Both the position numbers and the translations under genes were made by a program. A DNA stretch of 64,000 bases, from positions 2,046,001-2,110,000 of the forward strand of contig CAWHXF010000027.1 in NCBI GenBank assembly GCA_963833195.1, written 5' to 3'. This stretch comes from Granulosicoccus sp963833195 (GTDB lineage: Bacteria; Pseudomonadota; Gammaproteobacteria; Granulosicoccales; Granulosicoccaceae). Below, one piece after another: positions 23,572 through 32,284 of this stretch (position 1 is its first letter; every line of letters starts with the position of its first letter). A model generated the notes under the pieces. It was given only the letters and a program-made list of their open reading frames with translations. It did not search any database and was not told the origin of the DNA.

Positions 23572-26433
23572 TCAGGCCGCGCGCGACTCGGCTGCGTCCG
23601 CGGAACCCGTCTCGTACGACTCCATCGGCGGGCACGTGCAGATCAGGTGCCGGTCGCCGTACACGTTGTCGATGCGCGACACCGGCGGCCAGTACTTCGT
23701 CGCGGCCGCATCGCGGCCGGTGGGGTAGCCTGCGATGCTGCGCGAATACGGGTGAGACCACTCGTCGCCCGTCAGCTCGTCGACGGTATGCGGCGCGTTC
23801 ACGAGCGGGTTGTCGTCCTTCGGCCACGTGCCGTCGCGCACCGTCAGCGCTTCGGCGTGGATGGACAGCATGGCGTCGCAGAACCGATCGATCTCCTGCA
23901 GGGACTCGCTCTCGGTCGGCTCGATCATGAGCGTGCCGGCGACCGGGAAGCTCATGGTCGGCGCGTGGAAGCCGTGGTCCATCAGCCGCTTCGCGATGTC
24001 GTCCACGGTGATGCCGGTATCGGACTTGAGCTTCCGGGTGTCCAGGATGCACTCGTGCGCGACGAAGCCGTGCTCGCCGCGGTACAGGATCGGGTAATCG
24101 TGCCCGAGGCGCTTCGCGATGTAGTTCGCCGACAGGATGGCCGTCTCGGTCGCGAGCTGCAGTCCGGCGGCACCCGTCATGCGGATGTACATCCACGTGA
24201 TGGGCAGGATCATCGCGCTGCCGAAGGGCGCCGCGCTGACGACGCCCGCGGCGTCGCCGAGCTCGCGGTGACCCGGCAGGTAGGGCGCCAGGTGCTCGCC
24301 CACGCCGATGGGACCGACGCCGGGTCCGCCCCCGCCGTGCGGGATGCAGAATGTCTTGTGCAGGTTCAGGTGCGATACGTCGCCGCCGAACTTCCCCGGG
24401 GCGGCGGTGCCGACCAGCGCGTTCAGGTTCGCGCCGTCGATGTACACCTGGCCGCCCGCGGCGTGCACGCGCTCGCACACCTCGGTGACGCCCGCCTCGA
24501 ACACGCCGTGCGTGGACGGGTAGGTGATCATGATGGCGGCGACCCGGCCCTCGTGCTTCGCGAGCTTCGCGTCCAGGTCGTCGATGTCGACGTTGCCCGC
24601 GTCGTCGCAGGCGACCACCACCACGTCCAGGCCCGCCATCTGCGCGCTGGCGGGGTTGGTGCCGTGCGCGGAGCTCGGTATCAGGCACACCTTCCGGTCG
24701 GTGTCGCCGCGCGACTCGTGATAGCGCCCGATGGCGAGCAGACCGGCGTACTCGCCCTGGCTGCCGGCGTTCGGCTGCAGGGACACCGCGTCGTAGCCCG
24801 TGCAGACCGCGAGCCAGCGCTCCAGATCGTCGATCATGCGCCGGTAGCCGGCCGTGTGCGACGCGGGCGCGAACGGGTGGATGTCGGCGAACGCCGGCCA
24901 GGTCACGGGGGTCATCTCGGCCGCGGCGTTCAGCTTCATGGTGCACGAACCGAGCGGGATCATCGCCCGGTCCAGCGCGATGTCCTTGTCCGCCAACCGC
25001 TTCAGCCAGCGCATCATCTCGGTCTCCGAGCGGTGCTCGTGGAAGCACGGCTGGGACAGGAAGCCCGGTGCCCGGTCGGCCGCGGCGTCGCGCGCGGGCG
25101 CCTCCGCGAGCTGCACGGCCTCCGGCGCCACGTCGAGCAGCGCGGCGGCGACGGCCCGCACCTCCTCCGGCGTCGTCGTCTCGTCGAAGCTCACGCCCAC
25201 GCGCGACGCATCGACCTTGCGCAGATGGAAGCCCGCGTCCAGGAGCCGTTCGACGGCGGCATCGGCATCGGTCTCGACCGTGAGCGCATCGAAGCCGCCG
25301 CCGCTCACCGCAAGCCCGGCCCCGTCGAGCGTCGCGCGCAGTGCATCGACGTGCCCGCGCACGCGGCGCGCGATGCGCACGAGCCCGTCGGGTCCGTGGT
25401 GACAGGCGTACAGCGTGGCCATGATGGCCAGCAGCGCCTGCGCGGTGCAGATGTTCGAGGTCGCCTTCTCGCGCCGGATGTGCTGCTCGCGCGTCTGCAG
25501 CGCCAGGCGCCAGGCGGGCGCGCCGTCGGCGGTGATGGACTGCCCCACGAGACGCCCGGGCAGGCTGCGCCGCAGCGCCTCGGTCGTGGCCATGTAGGCC
25601 GCGTGCGGCCCGCCGTAGCCCATCGGCACGCCGAAGCGCTGCGTGCTGCCGACGACGATGTCCGCACCCCACTCGCCCGGCGGCGTCAGCAACGTCAGCG
25701 CCAGAGGGTCGGCGGCGGCCAGCGTGAGCGCGCCCGCCTCCTTCGCGGCGACGGCGACGGCCTGTCCGGGCGGCAACTCGCCGTGCGTGCCGGGGTACTG
25801 CAGCAGCACCGCGAACACGTCGTCTGCGCAGCGCGCGGCCAGCGCATCGGGCGCGAGCCGCTCGATCTCGATGCCGATCGGCGCGGCGCGCGTGGCCAGC
25901 ACGTCGAGGGTCTGCGGGTGGCAGTCGTCGGCCACGAGCAGCGTGCGACGCTTGCCGCGCAGCGCCCGGTGCGCCATGGCCATGGCCTCGGCGGCGGCGG
26001 TCGCCTCGTCCAGCAAGGACGCGTTCGCCACGGCCATGCCCGTCAGCTCGGCGATCATCGTCTGGAAGTGGAACAGGAGCTCCAGCCGCCCCTGCGCGAT
26101 CTCCGGCTGGTACGGCGTGTAGGCGGTGTACCAGGAAGGATTCTCGAACACGTTCCTGCGGATGACCGACGGTACGTGACAGTCGTGATAGCCCTGCCCG
26201 ATCAGGCTGCGCGCGACGATGTTGTCCGCGGCGATGCGCTCGAGCTCGACCAGCGCCGTCGCCTCGTCGACACCATGAGGCAATGCCAACGGCTCCGGCG
26301 TGCGGATGTTGTCGGGCACCACGCGGCCGATCAGCGCGTCGAGCGAGTCGGCACCGAGCGCGTCCAGCATCGTGCGCCGGTCCGCTTCGGTGGGACCCAC
26401 GTGGCGGGGTACGAAATCGGAGAGCTGACTCAT
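23572..26433 (-). CDS. gcvP: Glycine dehydrogenase (decarboxylating), P protein
   Basis: A 953-residue full-length P protein of the glycine cleavage system, PLP-dependent, decarboxylating glycine and passing aminomethyl to lipoylated GcvH. The N-terminal half has FVPRHVGPTEADRRTMLDALG and PGVSYTAY-like SWYTAYTPYQPEIAQG. The PLP lysine lies in VSHLNLHKTFCIPHGGGGPG. Both halves of the fused alpha-beta architecture are present without breaks. It follows gcvH by 34 bases in gcvT-gcvH-gcvP order, all behind the glycine riboswitch. Confidence 0.96.
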   Translation of the reverse strand: MSQLSDFVPRHVGPTEADRRTMLDALGADSLDALIGRVVPDNIRTPEPLALPHGVDEATALVELERIAADNIVARSLIGQGYHDCHVPSVIRRNVFENPSWYTAYTPYQPEIAQGRLELLFHFQTMIAELTGMAVANASLLDEATAAAEAMAMAHRALRGKRRTLLVADDCHPQTLDVLATRAAPIGIEIERLAPDALAARCADDVFAVLLQYPGTHGELPPGQAVAVAAKEAGALTLAAADPLALTLLTPPGEWGADIVVGSTQRFGVPMGYGGPHAAYMATTEALRRSLPGRLVGQSITADGAPAWRLALQTREQHIRREKATSNICTAQALLAIMATLYACHHGPDGLVRIARRVRGHVDALRATLDGAGLAVSGGGFDALTVETDADAAVERLLDAGFHLRKVDASRVGVSFDETTTPEEVRAVAAALLDVAPEAVQLAEAPARDAAADRAPGFLSQPCFHEHRSETEMMRWLKRLADKDIALDRAMIPLGSCTMKLNAAAEMTPVTWPAFADIHPFAPASHTAGYRRMIDDLERWLAVCTGYDAVSLQPNAGSQGEYAGLLAIGRYHESRGDTDRKVCLIPSSAHGTNPASAQMAGLDVVVVACDDAGNVDIDDLDAKLAKHEGRVAAIMITYPSTHGVFEAGVTEVCERVHAAGGQVYIDGANLNALVGTAAPGKFGGDVSHLNLHKTFCIPHGGGGPGVGPIGVGEHLAPYLPGHRELGDAAGVVSAAPFGSAMILPITWMYIRMTGAAGLQLATETAILSANYIAKRLGHDYPILYRGEHGFVAHECILDTRKLKSDTGITVDDIAKRLMDHGFHAPTMSFPVAGTLMIEPTESESLQEIDRFCDAMLSIHAEALTVRDGTWPKDDNPLVNAPHTVDELTGDEWSHPYSRSIAGYPTGRDAAATKYWPPVSRIDNVYGDRHLICTCPPMESYETGSADAAESRAA

Positions 26434-26467
26434 GGTGGACGTCGGTGGGCAGGTAGCGGGGGGCGTG

Positions 26468-26875
26468 TCAGTCGTCGTCGTCGTCGTCGTCGCCGTCGGC
26501 GACGAACTCGTCGTAGTCGTCGGCCTCCATCAGGGACTCGACGTGGGAGATGTCCTCGGGTTCGAGCTTGAAGATCCAGCCCTCGCCGTAGGGGTCCGCA
26601 TTCACGAGCTCGGGATTGTCGGCCAGCGCCCCGTTGGTCTCGATGACGCGGCCCGCGACGGGCGCGTACAGGTCCGAGGCGGCCTTGACCGACTCGACGA
26701 CGGCGATGCCTTCGCTGGCCTCGACCTCGCGATCCACCTCGGGGGTCTCGACGAACACCAGATCGCCGAGCTGCTCCTGCGCGTGCGCGCTGATGCCGAC
26801 GGTGAGAGTCTCGTCGTCCTCGACGCGGACCCATTCGTGACTGCGCGCGAAGCGCAGGTCGCCGGGAGTGTCCAT
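26468..26875 (-). CDS. gcvH: Glycine cleavage system H protein with a poly-Asp tail
   Basis: A 135-residue lipoyl carrier. The lipoylated lysine is in VVESVKAASDLYAPVAGRV. HEWVRVEDDETLTVGISAHA is the N-terminal signature and EGWIFKLEPED the C-terminal one. The protein ends in GDDDDDDD, encoded by a run of GAC codons (26471-26491), which is unusual for GcvH and fits an acidic, halophilic proteome or slippage of a trinucleotide repeat. The ATG at 26875 gives family length. It lies between gcvT and gcvP. Confidence 0.95.
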   Translation of the reverse strand: MDTPGDLRFARSHEWVRVEDDETLTVGISAHAQEQLGDLVFVETPEVDREVEASEGIAVVESVKAASDLYAPVAGRVIETNGALADNPELVNADPYGEGWIFKLEPEDISHVESLMEADDYDEFVADGDDDDDDD

Positions 26876-26910
26876 GGTGCGTTCCTCGTGCTGGAGTGGA
26901 AGGGCGATTA

Positions 26911-28053
26911 TCAGCCGTTGGGCGAGCCGTCGCGCACGAACGGCACCTTCGCGCGCCGCGCGGCGACGGGCTTGCCGCGCACCATCACGTCGCATTCGGC
27001 GACGGTCGGCTCGCGTGCGACACGGGCCAGCGCGATGGAGCGACCCAGGGTGGGCGAGAATCCGCCGGAGGTGACGGCACCGATGACCTCGTCGCCCGCC
27101 TGCACGGGGTGGCCCGCGCGCGCGATGCCGCGACCCTCGAGCAGCAGCCCGAGCCGTCGGAAGCGCGCGCCGCCCTTCGCCTGCGCCGTCAGTGCGGTGC
27201 GCCCGACGAAGTCGCGTGCGGCATCGCGCAGGTCGACCGTCCAGCCGATGCCGGACTCGAACGGGCTGTGCCCCTCGTCCAGATCCTGGCCGTACAGGCA
27301 CATGCCGGCCTCCAGCCGCAGCGTGTCGCGCGCGCCGAGCCCGCACGGCCGGACGCCGGCAGCGAGCAGCGCCTTCCAGGCGGCGACGCCGTCCTCGGCG
27401 CCGAGCGAGATCTCGAGGCCGTCCTCGCCGGTGTAGCCCGTGCGACCGACGAAGGCCCGCTCGGTCTGCAGCGCGCCGAAGCGCGGCAAGTCCGCGGCGC
27501 CCGCCAGCAGCTCCGGCAGCGCCCCACCCGCGAGCTCGACCGCCTTCGGTCCCTGCACGGCGAGCAGCACGCGGTCGTCCAGGACCTGCAGCTCGACGTC
27601 GTCCGTGCGGCGCGACTCGAACCAGGCCAGATCCTTGTCGCGCGTCGCGGCGTTGACCACCACGCGGTACCCGTCCTCGCCCACGCGGTAGACGATCAGG
27701 TCGTCGAGGACGCCACCCGTCTCGTTGCACAGGCAGGCGTAGAGGGCCCGGCCGGGCTCCAGGCGTGCCACGTCGCCCGTCAGCAGGTTCCGCAACCACC
27801 GCGTCGCGCCCCGCCCGCGCACCTCGACGTTCGTCATGTGCGAGACATCGAACATGCCCGCGCCCTCGCGCACCGCGCGGTGCTCCTCGAGCTGCGAGCC
27901 GTAGGCGATCGGCAGGGTCCAGCCCGCGAAGTCGACGAGCCTGCCGCCGACGGCGACGTGCTCGGCGTGCAGCGGCGTGCGCTTCGGGGCGGTGCGCGGC
28001 GCGGCGCCGGGAACGGCGCCGACGTCGGCGGATGCGGCGGGCGGCTGGGACAT
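26911..28053 (-). CDS. gcvT: Glycine cleavage system T protein (aminomethyltransferase)
   Basis: A 380-residue tetrahydrofolate-dependent aminomethyltransferase that releases ammonia and 5,10-methylene-THF. Blocks visible: HVAVGGRLVDFAGWTLPIAYG, FDVSHMTNVEVRG, GRTGYTGEDGLEISLG, and the C-terminal VTSGGFSPTLGRSIALARV. The ATG at 28053 adds about 25 Ala/Pro-rich residues before the conserved TPLHAEHVAVGG. First gene of the operon, directly downstream of the riboswitch. Methylene-THF is also the ThyA cofactor, notable because thyA is broken nearby. Confidence 0.95.
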   Translation of the reverse strand: MSQPPAASADVGAVPGAAPRTAPKRTPLHAEHVAVGGRLVDFAGWTLPIAYGSQLEEHRAVREGAGMFDVSHMTNVEVRGRGATRWLRNLLTGDVARLEPGRALYACLCNETGGVLDDLIVYRVGEDGYRVVVNAATRDKDLAWFESRRTDDVELQVLDDRVLLAVQGPKAVELAGGALPELLAGAADLPRFGALQTERAFVGRTGYTGEDGLEISLGAEDGVAAWKALLAAGVRPCGLGARDTLRLEAGMCLYGQDLDEGHSPFESGIGWTVDLRDAARDFVGRTALTAQAKGGARFRRLGLLLEGRGIARAGHPVQAGDEVIGAVTSGGFSPTLGRSIALARVAREPTVAECDVMVRGKPVAARRAKVPFVRDGSPNG

Positions 28054-28128
28054 GGGCGGCGGACCTGCGGTCGGGGCGACACGGCCGCGCACCGCGACCG
28101 AGGCGGCGCACGACGCGTGCACCGCTGA

Positions 28129-28338
28129 GCCCCTCTGTCCTTTTGCCTGAGAGATGGGGGCATCGAGCACGACGCCCTTTCCCCGTGGGCGGGTCCGCCG
28201 ATGCGCATGCGCACGCGGACCTCTCTCCAGAGTCGACCGGCACCGACAGTCCTGGTTGCCTGAGCGTTTGACGGGCGGTTTCGCCTTCGGCGCCGGCGCG
28301 GCCGCGTGCGCGGTGCCGGGCTCTCCCGTCGGGCCTGA
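28129..28338 (-). ncRNA. Tandem glycine riboswitch
   Basis: On the minus strand the 3' aptamer ends with CTCTCAGGCAAAAGGACAGA (28132-28155 region), the hallmark of the gcvT-type glycine riboswitch. A second aptamer lies upstream: GGGAGAGCCCGGC near 28325, GCGCCGAAGGCGAAACCGCC near 28285, and CGCTCAGGCAACCAGGAC near 28256. GAGAGAGGTCC near 28222 begins the 3' aptamer. The two aptamers lie end to end, about 75 bases upstream of gcvT. Known function: glycine binding turns on glycine-cleavage expression. No clear terminator stem was resolved, so the expression platform is undecided. Confidence 0.9.
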
Positions 28339-28350
28339 GTCGTGTGCACC

Positions 28351-28644
28351 ATGGTGTCGAAGGCGTTCCCGCTTGTCCACCCCTCACTGGTGATCCTGCT
28401 CGGCCTGCTGCGCCGGGAGAAGACCGGCTTCGCGAACATCGGCTTCGAGAGCATCCTGGTGCTGGTGCTCTACTTCGGCGCGGTCGCCATGCTGGCCACC
28501 GGCGACGACGGCGCGGGCCGAGACCCCGGCCGCGTCGACGCCTTTGTAGTTTTCCGCGCGCCCGGTGCAGGGATTTCGTGGCTCCTCGCGAGCGTCGGTG
28601 CGGCGATGCAGGCTATCGGACCGACGAGCGGCTGCGCCGAGTAG
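28351..28644 (+). CDS. Possible small membrane protein or gene remnant
   Basis: An open frame of 97 codons starting MVSKAFPLVHPSLVILLGLLRREKTG, with ANIGFESILVLVLYFGAVAML as a convincing membrane segment (about residues 30-51). After residue 55 the sequence becomes Gly/Asp/Arg-rich and no longer looks like a designed protein, so the end may be out of frame. I do not recognise a family. It sits between the divergent riboswitch and the PRC-barrel gene. Confidence 0.3.
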   Translation: MVSKAFPLVHPSLVILLGLLRREKTGFANIGFESILVLVLYFGAVAMLATGDDGAGRDPGRVDAFVVFRAPGAGISWLLASVGAAMQAIGPTSGCAE

Positions 28645-28685
28645 CCACGCTTGCCCGACGATCCGAACCCACGGAGACGAACACC

Positions 28686-29051
28686 ATGATCAGGACCTTG
28701 CTCACCATCGCGACGCTGGCCGCCACCGCGGCGACCGTGCACGCGCAGGACCTCGCGCTCACCGAAGTGGAGGCCGACGACACCATGGTCGAGCCGCTCG
28801 GCATGAACGTCGGCGAGCTCGACGACATGACCGTCTACGACGGCGCGGGCGAGGCGATCGGCGAGATCGGCGACGTGCTGCAACGCCCGGACGGAGAGAT
28901 CACCGCGGTCTCGGTCGAGGTCGGCGGTTTCCTGGGCATGGGCGAGAAGGACGTGGTCATGTCGCTCAACGACCTGCAGACCGGCGACGACGGCCTGACG
29001 ACCGGGCTGAGCGCCGAGGAAATCGGTGTGCTGCCGGAATACGACGACTGA
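28686..29051 (+). CDS. Secreted PRC-barrel domain protein
   Basis: A 121-residue protein with a signal peptide (MIRTLLTIATLAATAATVHAQ, likely cleaved after AHA/VHA-Q near residue 20) and a PRC-barrel-like domain: LDDMTVYDGAGEAIGEIGDV, then DGEITAVSVEVGGFLGMGEKDV and MSLNDLQ. The mature protein is strongly acidic, as in halophile periplasmic proteins. PRC-barrels bind partners or sense conditions in several systems; no specific role is visible. The ATG follows GGAGACGAACACC, with GGAG about 10 bases upstream. It converges on lnt. Confidence 0.8.
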   Translation: MIRTLLTIATLAATAATVHAQDLALTEVEADDTMVEPLGMNVGELDDMTVYDGAGEAIGEIGDVLQRPDGEITAVSVEVGGFLGMGEKDVVMSLNDLQTGDDGLTTGLSAEEIGVLPEYDD

Positions 29052-29123
29052 CGCGCACGGCGTACGCGTCGCGGGGGCAGCATCGAACCGGCGCGTCCGC
29101 CCGTTGGCTTGGCCCGAAGGACT

Positions 29124-30737
29124 CTACGCGGACCGCATGCGTGACCGACGCGCGTCCCGAGCGCCGCGGAACCGAGCCCCGAACGCTGCCGCGACGGTCA
29201 GCACCGCCAGCACGAACACCGGCCAGTTCCCGGTCCGCGCATACCAGGTCGTGCCCGTGCGCGGCACCACGCGCACGTCGAGCGTGCCCTTCTCGTTCTG
29301 CGCGATGCGCCCCTCGACCGTGCCGTCGTACGCGATCGACGACGAGACGCCGGTGTTGGTGACGCGGATCATCGGTCGCGCGAGCTCGCGCGCCCGCATG
29401 CGCGCCTTCTGCTCGTGCTGGTGCGGCGCGGCGCTGTCGCCGAACCAGGCATCGTTCGACACGTTGACGAGCACGCCCGCCTCGGGCACGAGCGCGCGCA
29501 TCTCCTCGCCGAACACGTCCTCGTAGCAGATCGACAGCCCGATCGACTCGCCGGCGACGCGCATCGGCACGTGCGGGCCGGTGCCGGCCGACAGATCGCT
29601 GCCGGGGATCTGGATGAAGGCGGCCAGGCCTTCGAGCAGCCCGCGCAGGGGCATGTACTCGCCAAACGGCACGAGGTGGCGCTTGCGGTAGCTCTGGCGC
29701 TCGCCACCGAGCTGGCGCACGGCGTTCCAGCTCTCCTCGCCCTCGCGCTCGAAGCCGCCCGCCAGCACGTCGATGCCGCGCGATTCGAACTCCTGCACCC
29801 AGGGCGCAAGCGCACCTTCGACGCGTTCGAACGAGGTGGGGATCGCGGTCTCGGGCCACACCACCACGTCGATGTCGCCGGGCAGGTCGGCGAGGGTGAG
29901 CTCGAGGTACTCGCGCAGGGAGCGCTGCAGCCGCTCGGGGCTGAACTTCATCTCCTGCGCGATGTTCGCCTGCGCGAGCCGCACGCCCAGCACCGTGTCC
30001 TTCGGTGCGGAGAAGCTCAGCGCCTGCGCGCCGAGCCCGAGGACGCACAGGCCCGCCACGGACGCGATCCCGACGATGCGCGAGCGGCGCGTCGCGGGCG
30101 ACGCTGTGGGCAGCAGCGACGCGGTGGCACCGATCAGCAGGAAGCCGATGCCGTACACGCCCACCGCGGGCGCGAGGGCGCCGAGCGGGCCCGAGGTCTG
30201 CGAGTACCCGACGAGGATCCACGGGAACCCGCCCATGAAGACGTTGCGCGCGAGCTCCGACATCGACCACGCCGCGGCGAACAGCCACGCGTCGAGCGCC
30301 GCCGAGCGGTACCCGGTCGGCGCCCGGGCCGTGCTCCGCAGACGCGCCCACGCCCACGTGGCGCCGGTGATGAACAGCGCCTCCACCACGATCAGCAGGC
30401 CCGTCAGGAACACCGCGAACGCCGCCGCGGCGCCGCCGAAGATGTGCAGGCTGTGGTAGACCCAGTTGACGCCGAGCCCGAAGTAGCCGAGCCCGAAGGC
30501 GAAGCCCGTCAGGGCGGCGCGCCCCGGTGCCAGCGGCTGCAGCAGCGCGTACAGCGCAAGCACGGACAGCGGCGCCAGCGGCCACCACTCCCACGGCGCG
30601 AACGAGAACGACAGCGCCGCGCCCGCCACGAGCGACAGCGCGAGCGTCGCCGGCCAGGGAATGCGCACGGGCGCGGCGTCGGTCGCGCCCACCGCGTCGG
30701 CGCCCTGCACCCGCGACGAGCTCACTGACGAGCTCAC
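29124..30737 (-). CDS. lnt: Apolipoprotein N-acyltransferase
   Basis: A 537-residue inner-membrane enzyme that adds the third acyl chain to lipoproteins. Six or so membrane segments fill the first 220 residues (WPATLALSLVAGAALSFSFA onward). The nitrilase-like domain keeps the catalytic triad: Glu in VVVWPETAIPTSFER, Lys in SYRKRHLVPFGEYMPLRG, and Cys in IGLSICYEDVFGEEMR. The GTG at 30737 overlaps the corC stop (GTGA). A 12-base duplication supplies a second GTG at 30725 with the same context, so either may be used. It is last in the ybeZ-ybeY-corC-lnt cluster. Confidence 0.94.
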   Translation of the reverse strand: MSSSVSSSRVQGADAVGATDAAPVRIPWPATLALSLVAGAALSFSFAPWEWWPLAPLSVLALYALLQPLAPGRAALTGFAFGLGYFGLGVNWVYHSLHIFGGAAAAFAVFLTGLLIVVEALFITGATWAWARLRSTARAPTGYRSAALDAWLFAAAWSMSELARNVFMGGFPWILVGYSQTSGPLGALAPAVGVYGIGFLLIGATASLLPTASPATRRSRIVGIASVAGLCVLGLGAQALSFSAPKDTVLGVRLAQANIAQEMKFSPERLQRSLREYLELTLADLPGDIDVVVWPETAIPTSFERVEGALAPWVQEFESRGIDVLAGGFEREGEESWNAVRQLGGERQSYRKRHLVPFGEYMPLRGLLEGLAAFIQIPGSDLSAGTGPHVPMRVAGESIGLSICYEDVFGEEMRALVPEAGVLVNVSNDAWFGDSAAPHQHEQKARMRARELARPMIRVTNTGVSSSIAYDGTVEGRIAQNEKGTLDVRVVPRTGTTWYARTGNWPVFVLAVLTVAAAFGARFRGARDARRSRMRSA

Positions 30738-30738
30738 T
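30715..30738. repeat. 12-base tandem duplication at the corC/lnt junction
   Basis: GACGAGCTCACT occurs twice in direct succession (30715-30726, 30727-30738). Read on the minus strand it doubles the GTGAGCTCGTC start region of lnt, giving two in-frame GTG codons. The first GTG overlaps the corC stop. Confidence 0.8.
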
Positions 30739-31702
30739 GGGGCTCGCGCGTGACCTGCAGCAGGTGCAGCCGCCTGGAATCCGCCGACAGCACGCGAAAC
30801 ATGCACGGCTCTATCGTCACGCTCTCGCCCGGCTTGGGCATGTGCCCGATCTGCTGCATGACCAGCCCGCCGATGGTGTCGAACTCCTCGTCCGAGTACT
30901 CGGTGCCGAGCGCCTCGTTGATGTCCTCGATGGGCGTCAGCGCGCGCACGCTCCAGCGCCCCTCGCCGAGCTCGCGGATGTCGACGTCCTCGGCGGCATC
31001 GTGCTCGTCGTCGATCTCGCCGACGATCTCCTCGAGCACGTCCTCGATGGTCACGAGCCCGCAGGTGCCGCCGTACTCGTCGAGCACTACGGCCATGTGG
31101 TTCCGCGCGGTACGGAACTCCTTCAGCAGCACGTTCACGCGCTTGGATTCGGGCGTGAAGGTCGCCGTGCGGGTGATGGCGGCCAGGTCGAAGGACTCGT
31201 CGGTGTCCATGTAGCGCAGCATGTCCTTGGCCAGCAGCACGCCCACGACGTGGTCCTTGTCGTCGTCGATGACCGGAAAGCGCGAGTGCCCGGACTCGAT
31301 GATGCGCGGCAGGATCTCGTCGAGCGGCGCGGCGTGATCGATGCAGACCATCTGCCCGCGCGGGATCATGATGTCGCGCACGCGCATCTCGACGACCTGG
31401 AACACGCCCTCGACCATCTGCAGGGTGTCCGCGTCGAACACCTCCCGGGCCTGCGCGTCGCGCACGAGCTCCAGCAGCTCCTCGCGGTCGCGCGGCTCGC
31501 CGCCGATGGCGTGGACGATGCGGTCCATGAGCGAGCGGCCGCGCGGGCTCGCGACCGGGGACGACGCGCCGGACTCGCCCGCGCCGTTGCCGCCGCCCGG
31601 GCCCGGTCCGTTGCCCGGACCTGCACCGTTGCCGCCGGCACCGTCGGCGACGTCGCGCGGACCGTTCTGACCGCCGTCGCGCTGCGGGGCGTCTTCGTTC
31701 AT
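30734..31702 (-). CDS. corC: CorC/YbeX family protein (CBS pair plus CorC_HlyC domain)
   Basis: A 322-residue cytosolic protein with two CBS domains (VRDIMIPRGQMVCIDHAAPL, then AKDMLRYM and NHMAVVLDEYGGTCGLVTIE as the second) and the C-terminal CorC_HlyC domain (YSDEEFDTIGGLVMQQIGHM, FRVLSADSRRLHLLQV). A Gly/Pro/Asn-rich disordered N-terminus spans about residues 10-55. CorC is tied to magnesium/cobalt homeostasis in enterobacteria, and the operon to ribosome quality and lipoprotein maturation. The start overlaps the ybeY stop (ATGA). Confidence 0.92.
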   Translation of the reverse strand: MNEDAPQRDGGQNGPRDVADGAGGNGAGPGNGPGPGGGNGAGESGASSPVASPRGRSLMDRIVHAIGGEPRDREELLELVRDAQAREVFDADTLQMVEGVFQVVEMRVRDIMIPRGQMVCIDHAAPLDEILPRIIESGHSRFPVIDDDKDHVVGVLLAKDMLRYMDTDESFDLAAITRTATFTPESKRVNVLLKEFRTARNHMAVVLDEYGGTCGLVTIEDVLEEIVGEIDDEHDAAEDVDIRELGEGRWSVRALTPIEDINEALGTEYSDEEFDTIGGLVMQQIGHMPKPGESVTIEPCMFRVLSADSRRLHLLQVTREPQ

Positions 31703-32259
31703 CGTGCAACCTCGTCGGCCGCCCGATCGTACGGATCGGGGAGCCCGGCCGACGATAGTAGTCGAATCTCCACGTCTTCCATGACCCGGGCCGCCTCGTC
31801 GGCCTCGTGATCGAGGCCCAGCAGGTGCAGGCAGCCGTGCACGACGAGGTGGGCCCAGTGCGCGCGCTCGTCCTTGCCCTGGTCGCGCGCCTCGCGGCGC
31901 ACGACCTCGGCGCACAGCACCAGATCCCCCAGCACCACCAGCGAGGCGCCTTCCGCGGCCTCGAGCGCGGGCAACCCGGACGGGAAGCTCAGCACGTTGG
32001 TGGCCCGATCGCGCCCGCGGTGCTCGAGGTTCAGGCTGCGGCCGGTGGCGGGGTCGACCAGGAGCACGGACAGCTCGAACGCGAGCGCACGCTCGCCGCG
32101 CAGCCGCGCGTCCGGGGCCGTCGCGAGCACGGCGTGCACGGCGCGCTCCGCCCACCGCGCCACGAACGCCTCGTCGGGCAGCCAGTCCGCGTCCGCACAG
32201 CCTTCGGCGAGCGACAGGTCCACCTCGATGGCCGCGATGCGCGACGCCGCGTCGTTCAC
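31699..32259 (-). CDS. ybeY: Endoribonuclease YbeY
   Basis: A 186-residue zinc-dependent endoribonuclease for 16S rRNA 3'-end maturation and 70S quality control. The metal site is in HLVVHGCLHLLGLDHE, matching the H-x3-H-x5-H pattern. RATNVLSFP and GDLVLCAEVVRREA are the other family blocks. The GTG at 32259 (VNDAASRIAAIEVDLSLAEG) lies 25 bases after the ybeZ stop. It overlaps corC at its end. Confidence 0.92.
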   Translation of the reverse strand: MNDAASRIAAIEVDLSLAEGCADADWLPDEAFVARWAERAVHAVLATAPDARLRGERALAFELSVLLVDPATGRSLNLEHRGRDRATNVLSFPSGLPALEAAEGASLVVLGDLVLCAEVVRREARDQGKDERAHWAHLVVHGCLHLLGLDHEADEAARVMEDVEIRLLSSAGLPDPYDRAADEVAR

Positions 32260-32284
32260 GATAGCTTCACCACCCGCCCACCGA

